From Conidiobolus incongruus B7586 (lineage: Eukaryota > Entomophthoromycota > Entomophthoromycetes > Entomophthorales > Conidiobolaceae): 14,277 nt of DNA. Shown here piece after piece: positions 8,610-14,277 of this stretch (position 1 is its first letter; every line of letters starts with the position of its first letter). The notes beneath the pieces were generated by a model. It made no database searches, had not been told where the DNA came from, and was given only the letters and a program-made list of their open reading frames with translations. The stretch is taken from assembly GCA_000697335.1 (NCBI GenBank), contig JNEM01015565.1:1-14277 (forward strand), in the 5' to 3' direction. The translations under genes were made by a program, and so were the position numbers.

Positions 8610-11304
8610 ATGTCAAATATTGAACCTAAAGACGAAGATTTATTCACTATTGACGAAGTAGGCACCACCAATAAGTCAACTACCTCAGAACCTCAAACCA
8701 ATTCGAAAAAGAGGTCTAACACTTCCTCCACCTCTGATGAAGTACGCTCACACAAAACCCTATTCGTTCGTAACGTACCCCAAACTGCTCAAGATTCTCA
8801 ATTTCAAGAATTCTTCGAACAATTTGGTCCTCTAAAGACCTGCTTTTTGGTTAGAGATCCAAAGAATAAATTATGTAAGGGATTTGGGTTTGTTAACTTG
8901 TAAGTTTAATATTTGTTAAAAATAGATAAGTTATTAATGAAATTGTAGTTCAATGAAGGAAGATGCTGAAAAAGCTATTGAAGAATGTAAAACTCAAGAA
9001 TTTAATGGGAAAATTTTAAAATTAGAATGGGCTATTAAAAAATCAAGTAATAATTTATTAATTCAAACAAAAAATTTTTTTATTTAATTTTTCTAATTTT
9101 ATTTTAGTTGAAGATAAATCTGCAATTAAACAATTGGAAGGAATTCCTGACAAGAAGCACAAGGGGGCTAAACACTCTCACAAGTCCGATTTGAATACTT
9201 TAGATCGTAGTATTGCTATTACAGGATTGCCTAATTCGGTAGGTCGTCCTCAACTCGTGAAATTTTTAGAAGAGCACAACCACTTTCCCCAAGAGATTCA
9301 ATATAAGGGTGGTAGAGGATTAGCTATTGTAGTATTTGAAACTGTAGAAATTGCCCAAATTGCTGTTTCAAGTCTCCAGAATCAAACTTTGAATGGCAGT
9401 AAATTAGAAATTCAATTTTTACAATTGTTGATTTCCAAGACCAAACAAAATAGATTGATTTTGAGGAATTTACCATTCCAATTGAGTGAACCTGAATTGA
9501 CAAAAGTTGCTAATGGATTTGGTGCTGTTGTCGAATGCAAGATTCCAAGACATCAGGAAACGAATAAGCCTTTGGGATTTGGGTTCCTTCAGTATTTGAA
9601 TGCTGGAATGAGTGAATTGGCTTTGGAGAAACTGAATAATAGGGAATTTTATGGTAGAAAAATTACTGCAAATTGGTGTTCGGGTAAAGATTATCAAAAT
9701 AAGAATGAGCAGGAGCATGATGAAATTAAGAATGAGGATGAAGAAGATGAATTGGAGAATTATGGCCAAAATGCTAAAATGTTTGAAGATGCTCAATCTG
9801 ATGAGATGCTTACTTCTGATGAAAGCTCCTCTGATGATGACACTGAAAATGATGAAGAAGATAATGAAGATAGTGATGACGATAACGATGACGAAGCTGA
9901 AGACGATGAAGAAGAAGAAAATGATGAAGAGAGTGAATCTGAAAGTGAAGCTGAATTAGACAAAGACGAAGAGGAAACTAAAGCTACCGAATCATCAACC
10001 ACCGACGAAGCCAACACTACATTATTCATTCGTAACATTTTGTTTGAAACTACAGAACAAGACCTCTTCGACCACTTCTCCGAATTCGGTCCCGTTAAAT
10101 ACGCCAGAATCGTCGTCGACTCCGCTGGAAGATCTCGTGGCACTGGTTTCATTCGTTTCTACAGAGCTGCCGACGCTAAGAAGGTACTCAACGAAGCTAA
10201 GGTTGCTAAAGCCACATTACCTGCTACTGCCCCCTCCACAAAATCAGTACTTAAGCCAGAATTACCTCAATCCCAATCCAGTCGCTTAATGCTTCACGAT
10301 CGCTTACTTGACGTCGTATTAGCTGTTGACAAGGACGAAGCCGCCAAACTCGCCACACCTAACAAGAAGAAAGACAAGAAAAATATGTATCTCCTCAAAG
10401 AAGGTGTTATCTTCCCCAATACCCCTGAAGCTGAAGGCCTCCCAGAAGCTGAAGTCACCAAACGTCTCCAAAGTCACGATCTCCGTAAACGACAATTGGA
10501 AAAGAATCCATCTTTGTTTTTATCCAAAACTAGATTGGCAGTTCGTAACATGCCATTAGACTGGACCGACAAAGAATTGCGCACTTTAGCTCGTGAAGCC
10601 GTACCCAATTTCAAACGCGAAGTGAAAGCTGGGAAGCTTAAGGACCTCACCAAAGAAGAAAAATCCGAAGGATGGGACCGCAAGCCCAAGCTCAAGCAAG
10701 TGAAAGTGGAAGTTGACAAGAAGAATGTAAATGCAACAACTAACAAAGCCAAGTCCAAAGGTTTCGGATTCATTGAATTTGAGCACCACAGTCACGCACT
10801 CGCGGCACTCCGCTACCTCAACTGCAATCCCGACATTAAGGGCCTCAATAAGAGTGCGAAAATCGCTAAAGCCAATCAGGAAGCTAAAGGCCGTGTAAAT
10901 CGTCGTCTCCTCCTAGTGGAATTCAGTGTGGAGAACAAACTGGTATTGAAGAGGAGAGAAGAACGCAAGAGAGTAAATTTATCCGAATACTTTATTAAGC
11001 ATTCACTAACTTTTATTTTCATTAATAGAAACTGGAATCTATTCAAAAATCTACACAAAAAGTAATTTCTAACCTCTAAATTCCTCTTATAATGATATTA
11101 ATCGAATTTTCTATAGGCCAAAAACTCCTCTAAAAAGGATGAATCACCATTTAAAAAGCAGAAAACTAATGCCAAAGATACCACTAAATCTAATAGTGGT
11201 ACTGATAAACCCAAAAAGAAGAAGAAATTTTTCCATGTAAGTTCCAATAATTCATTTTCCATTAAGATTCAAAATTAATTCAGTTAATCTAGAAGGGAAA
11301 ATAA
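8610..11304 (+). CDS. NOP4: Nop4/RBM28-like nucleolar RNA-binding protein with five RRMs
   Basis: A ribosome-biogenesis factor: yeast Nop4 and human RBM28 act in the nucleolus on pre-60S particles and 27S pre-rRNA. Six exons (8610-8899, 8949-9046, 9108-10972, 11029-11061, 11117-11236, 11293-11304) encode about 805 aa; the five introns (49, 61, 56, 55 and 56 nt) all end in TAG. RRM1 is at 49-127 (RNP1 KGFGFVNF), a degenerate RRM2 at about 163-235 (GRGLAIVVF, aromatics missing), RRM3 at 244-319 (LGFGFLQY), and an Asp/Glu-rich linker at about 338-423. RRM4 is at 432-536 (RGTGFIRF, with an insert of about 30 residues) and RRM5 at 604-738 (KGFGFIEF, with a long loop). The conserved LDVVLAVDKDEAAKL...NMYLLKEGVI segment between RRM4 and RRM5 is diagnostic of the family. 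A Lys-rich tail (PKKKKKFFH) should be a nuclear or nucleolar signal. The last coding exon is 12 nt; without the final splice the frame would instead read 13 more codons to a stop at 11276. Start choice: first ATG, with a continuous frame into RRM1. Confidence 0.94.
9708..9984 (+). repeat. Acidic low-complexity tract inside NOP4
   Basis: GAT/GAA/GAC codon runs encode the Asp/Glu/Ser-rich linker between RRM3 and RRM4 (residues about 331-422). The tract leaves long Ser-rich and Met/Lys-rich open frames on other frames that are artefacts of the repetition. Acidic linkers are usual in nucleolar assembly factors. Such trinucleotide-like runs tend to vary in length between strains. Confidence 0.7.
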
Positions 11305-11603
11305 TCTCTAACAATAGATTTTCAATATCAATATGATTTATAGATACATTTAAAGTTTTAAAATATAGTTAAATTAATTTTTATTATTATTATTAGTATT
11401 GATTAAATATAAGTTTTTTATGATATTACCTTGAATTTGAAGTAATGGGAAATTTTTTAATTTCTGATTTTTCAAATATATTATTAGTTTGAAATAAATA
11501 AATATATACCAAGTTAATAGGAAATTATATATTTTTAAAATATATATATATATATATATATATAATAATTTTTTGATTAGAAAAATAATTTTTTAAAATT
11601 GGT
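11305..11603. other. 3' flank of NOP4, AT-rich, with TA microsatellite
   Basis: This should contain the NOP4 3' UTR. A run of about 12 TA units lies at about 11540-11565. No gene is seen. Confidence 0.55.
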
Positions 11604-11725
11604 TGTTTAATTTAATTATATTTAAACTAAATAGTAATTATCAAAAGTTTTTTATTTTAGTATTAGTAAAACTTAACTATAAACCCTTTAAAATTATTTA
11701 AAATTTACAAATAGTTTTTAGTAAT
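11604..11725 (-). repeat. Dispersed AT-rich repeat R1, right copy
   Basis: This is the reverse-complement partner of the left R1 copy (about 281-388), gap-free and about 86% identical over 108 bp. Both share the TTTTAAAGG core and the GATAATTAC core when read on the minus strand here. It sits at the edge of the CpA/TpG-depleted block, so it may be one end of a larger degraded element whose other parts are no longer recognisable. Confidence 0.65.
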
Positions 11726-12660
11726 AAAATATTATTTAAATTAACAATTTATTATTAGGTAAATTATTTTAAAGTTAAAAAAAACTATTTAAAACTTATT
11801 AAAATTTAAAAAATTAACTTTAACTATTATTTTTTTTAATTATTAATAAAGTAAAAAAATATATTAAAAAGTACTTTTTTATTTTAATTAAAGAATTATT
11901 TAAGTACTTTAATATTAGTTTTATAAGTATTTTATATATATTAAAGTTTAAACTCAAATTAATAAATATAAATATAAAATAAATACTTTATAATTTAACT
12001 AAAGTTTAAAAAAACTAGAATAATTATTATTAAATAAAACTTATTAAAATATTACTAGAAATTTAAACTTTTTAGTAAATAATTATAATTAATAAATTTT
12101 AAATCTTTATATATAATCTTTTACTAAAACACAAATTAAAATGTTAAGTTAAATTAACTTTTTTTATAAATTCCTTTAAATAAATATTTTATTAATAAGT
12201 AAATTTTAATTATTATAATAAATTATAATAATATATGTTATTTTTATTTAGTTTTTAAAGAAAAATTAATAATAAACTTTATATTACTTTTTTAAATAAA
12301 AGTATTTCTAATTAATATTCTTAATATAATTTAAAAAAACTTATTATTTTATATAATAATTGTAAAATATATAAATTTAAAGCTGTAAAAAATTTTCTAA
12401 TTAAAAATAATTAGAAAAAACTACTATATCTAATATACTCTTTAGATTATAATTTATGTAATTATAATTACTTTAAGCAATTAAAAAACTAGCTTATAAG
12501 AAAGAAAATTTCTACAAGGAAATTTAATTAGTTTGTAAAATATCAAATTTTAGTTTTTAATAAAAAGATTTATTTTTTAAGTATTAAATCTTTACTAAAA
12601 GTATAACAAAAAGTTATTAATAATAAAAAAACTATTAAATTTATATTATATATTTATTTT
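11641..12660. repeat. CpA/TpG-depleted block, probable heavily mutated repeat
   Basis: In this 1,020-bp block I counted by hand about 10 CA and 6 TG steps against about 40 CT and 36 AG steps. C therefore survives mainly before T, and G mainly after A. Other intergenic DNA in the window (for example 3061-3120) has CA and TG in excess of CT and AG. This asymmetry is what a CpA-to-TpA mutation process such as fungal RIP leaves behind. No open frame remains and no family can be named. The right R1 copy overlaps its left edge. Confidence 0.5.
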
Positions 12661-12989
12661 AATATATTATATATTAAAATATTTATTTATTTTGAATTGC
12701 AAAAAATTCCCATTATTAAAAATATAGAGTAATAATATATTCTTATATTTGTTATACTCAATTGAATATTTAATAAAAATCTATTTTGATTTTAATTATT
12801 TAAATTGAGATTAACAGAATATTTGGTAATTTATTCAAAATTCATATAGTGATTATAATGATAGGTATTAATAAATTAATTTCAAATATAAAATAATAAA
12901 ATGTACTCTAAGCAAAAAGAAAGTATTATATGATAAGACAATATGTAATAAAATTTTAATAATAATTTATTAAAAATGTTTATTACAAT
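12661..12989. other. AT-rich spacer, nothing recognisable
   Basis: This is an AT-rich stretch where CA and TG steps return to ordinary frequency, marking the right limit of the depleted block. No gene or repeat is supported. Confidence 0.5.
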
Positions 12990-13146
12990 TATTGTCAAAA
13001 ATTATTGAAACAGATTTTTTAAACAGAAATTCTTATCAAACTTATTTGAGAAATCAATATGTGAATTTTTTATTAAAAGGTTATTATAATCTCATATTAA
13101 TGGAAAACAATCTGATGATATATGTATTCACAATTTGTTCCTTGCA
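12990..13146 (+). pseudogene. Coding-like patch abutting the right R2 copy, unidentified
   Basis: About 150 bp with a less skewed base composition and an open frame reading residues such as NSYQTYLRNQYVNF and FLLKGYYN, right up to the R2 boundary. The frame continues into the repeat only by chance. There is no recognisable domain and no good start codon. It may be a fragment of an older mobile-element or host gene, or simply a chance frame. Confidence 0.3.
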
Positions 13147-13452
13147 AAAATATCATCTTGACCAGATGGTTTGGCATCTATTTGCAACTTCATCTTCTGG
13201 AAGGGTCAGTGATGGGAAGTCACGTACATTTGACCTTTAAACTGATCGGAGTTAAGCTCAGACCTGTGAAGCAGAATGTCTACATAGTTATCATGGTGTA
13301 AGCTTTGGTAACTAGGTGGGTTAAGAGGGGGGAGCTGTATGAGGCTGGTAACAGAGCTGTGCAAACTTCCCGCATTTTCGCAGTCTTCGGGATTGCTGAA
13401 CTTGACTCCTTCATAATTCGGTCATTTTGAATCGTTGGCGACTTTTCGCTAC
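13147..13452 (-). repeat. GC-rich 306-bp dispersed repeat R2, right copy
   Basis: This is the inverted partner of 809-1114, the same length, with about 26 substitutions and no gaps. It has fewer CpG sites than the left copy (about 9 against 16). Most of the lost sites read TpG or CpA here, as expected of decay at methylated CpG. The GGATG/CATCC hairpin of the left copy is AGATG/CATCT here, so pairing is kept by a change on both sides. The outer hairpin GCGA/TCGC is identical in both copies. The element class is unknown. Confidence 0.85.
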
Positions 13453-13454
13453 AC

Positions 13455-13553
13455 AACAAATCAAATAAACTAAATCCAAATTCTTCAAAAGATTATGATT
13501 CAGAAAATGAAGATATCTCTGAGTTTTATAGTCTTATTCCAATTTTTTCCTAA
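13455..13553 (+). pseudogene. Short coding-like patch beyond the right R2 copy
   Basis: A 32-codon open stretch to a stop, rich in Ser, Asp, Glu and Asn (SSKDYDSENEDISEFYS), starts directly at the R2 edge. Its composition is more coding-like than the flanking DNA. It has no start of its own and no recognisable domain. It may be a remnant, or the last exon of a gene not otherwise visible. Confidence 0.25.
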
Positions 13554-14277
13554 AGCACTCATAATTGGATCAAATTTTGTATTCTGTAAAATATATATTT
13601 GTAATATATTTATTCAATTTATAAAATTACAATAATCATTTTGTAATCTATAATAAAGGGGAATAATGATTTATAATTTTATATTTATTATTTATCATAT
13701 TAAGAAATATCAATTCAATAAGTAAATATATTTTTAATGCAAATATTTTGATTTAAATCAATTGTTATCAAAATAATTAACCAATATATTTATTTTATAT
13801 TTGTAATAATATAATTTTGAATATATATTTTATAGTGTTAATTATAATAATACTGACCATAATATATATCAATAATACATAAAATAACTCTAAAATATAA
13901 AATATAGTTTTTCTAATAATAATTAATATTAATTCAAAATTTGAATCAAATTAGAAATAAAAAATATTAAAATAAAAATGTTTTATTAAATAAATATCAT
14001 TATTAAATTTTATTAATAGTTATAATACTGATTTATAAAGTAAAAAACCATTAATTTTGTAATTTATGACTGTTTTTTATATATTTATATATTGATTTAA
14101 ATATATGAATATCTATTTACAAAATTACTTATATAAGTTATTATATATATAATAAAAAATATTCTATCTAAATTAGATATTTATCTATTTAAATAATTAA
14201 AATCATAATTCAAATTATAAATAAATAATTTATTTTAGATTTTAGTTTAATTTAATTATTTTTTATATTAATAAAAT
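13554..14277. other. AT-rich non-coding DNA, no gene seen
   Basis: The rest of the window is very AT-rich with homopolymer and TA-rich runs. No open frame above about 30 codons, RNA gene or repeat match to the rest of the window was found. Confidence 0.6.

Noticed and set aside
9470-10152. Antisense open frames opposite NOP4, including a Ser-rich one
   Set aside because: They mirror the GAT/GAA-rich acidic codons of NOP4 exon 3 and have no independent support.
13147-13452. R2 as a 5S-derived SINE, because the right copy contains AGTTAAGCT near a GATC
   Set aside because: Only a 9-base word is shared with the 5S internal promoter; the left copy differs in it, and the rest does not align.
1-14277. 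CRISPR array, rRNA gene, prokaryotic operon or centromere/telomere repeat
   Set aside because: No regularly spaced repeats, rRNA landmarks, tight gene spacing or telomere-type tandem units are present; short spliceosomal introns show the DNA is eukaryotic.

Overview
This window is eukaryotic and most likely fungal. It carries three protein-coding genes broken by twelve very short introns (49 to 63 nt, GT...TAG). The non-coding DNA around them is extremely A+T-rich, and the exons are clearly richer in G+C. The gene set (a Ptc1-type PP2C phosphatase, a Nop4/RBM28-type nucleolar RNA-binding protein and a protein with a mitochondrial-type N-terminus) together with the compact introns suits an AT-rich, intron-containing, mitochondria-bearing fungus, perhaps an early-diverging zygomycete-like lineage. 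The species cannot be fixed from sequence alone.

Layout. 1-800 is AT-rich DNA with a degraded repeat (R1, about 266-390). 809-1114 is a 306-bp repeat (R2) with about half G+C, unlike everything around it. 1681-2907 (minus strand) is a seven-exon Ptc1-like phosphatase of 296 aa. 2908-6098 is 3.2 kb of AT-rich DNA without a recognisable gene. 6099-8094 (minus) is a two-exon gene for a 645-aa putative mitochondrial helical-repeat protein. 8095-8609 is a divergent intergenic region that must hold both promoters. 8610-11304 (plus) is a six-exon NOP4/RBM28-like gene of about 805 aa. 11305-13146 is AT-rich DNA holding a second R1 copy (minus) and a block of about 1 kb strongly depleted in CpA/TpG. 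13147-13452 is the second R2 copy, inverted. The remainder to 14277 is AT-rich, with one short coding-like patch beside R2.

The genes are ordinary housekeeping functions: stress-signalling phosphatase, a probable mitochondrial factor, and 60S ribosome biogenesis. They share no evident pathway. Only the mitochondrial gene and NOP4 are arranged so that co-regulation is plausible (divergent, 515 bp between start codons).

The less ordinary content is the repeats. R2 copies are 306 bp each, align without gaps at about 91.5% identity, lie in opposite orientation 12 kb apart, and contain several hairpins plus one compensatory base-pair change. R1 copies align without gaps at about 86% over 108 bp and are also inverted. 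The block beside the right R1 copy looks like repeat DNA mutated by a CpA-targeted (RIP-like) process. I could not assign R1 or R2 to a named family.
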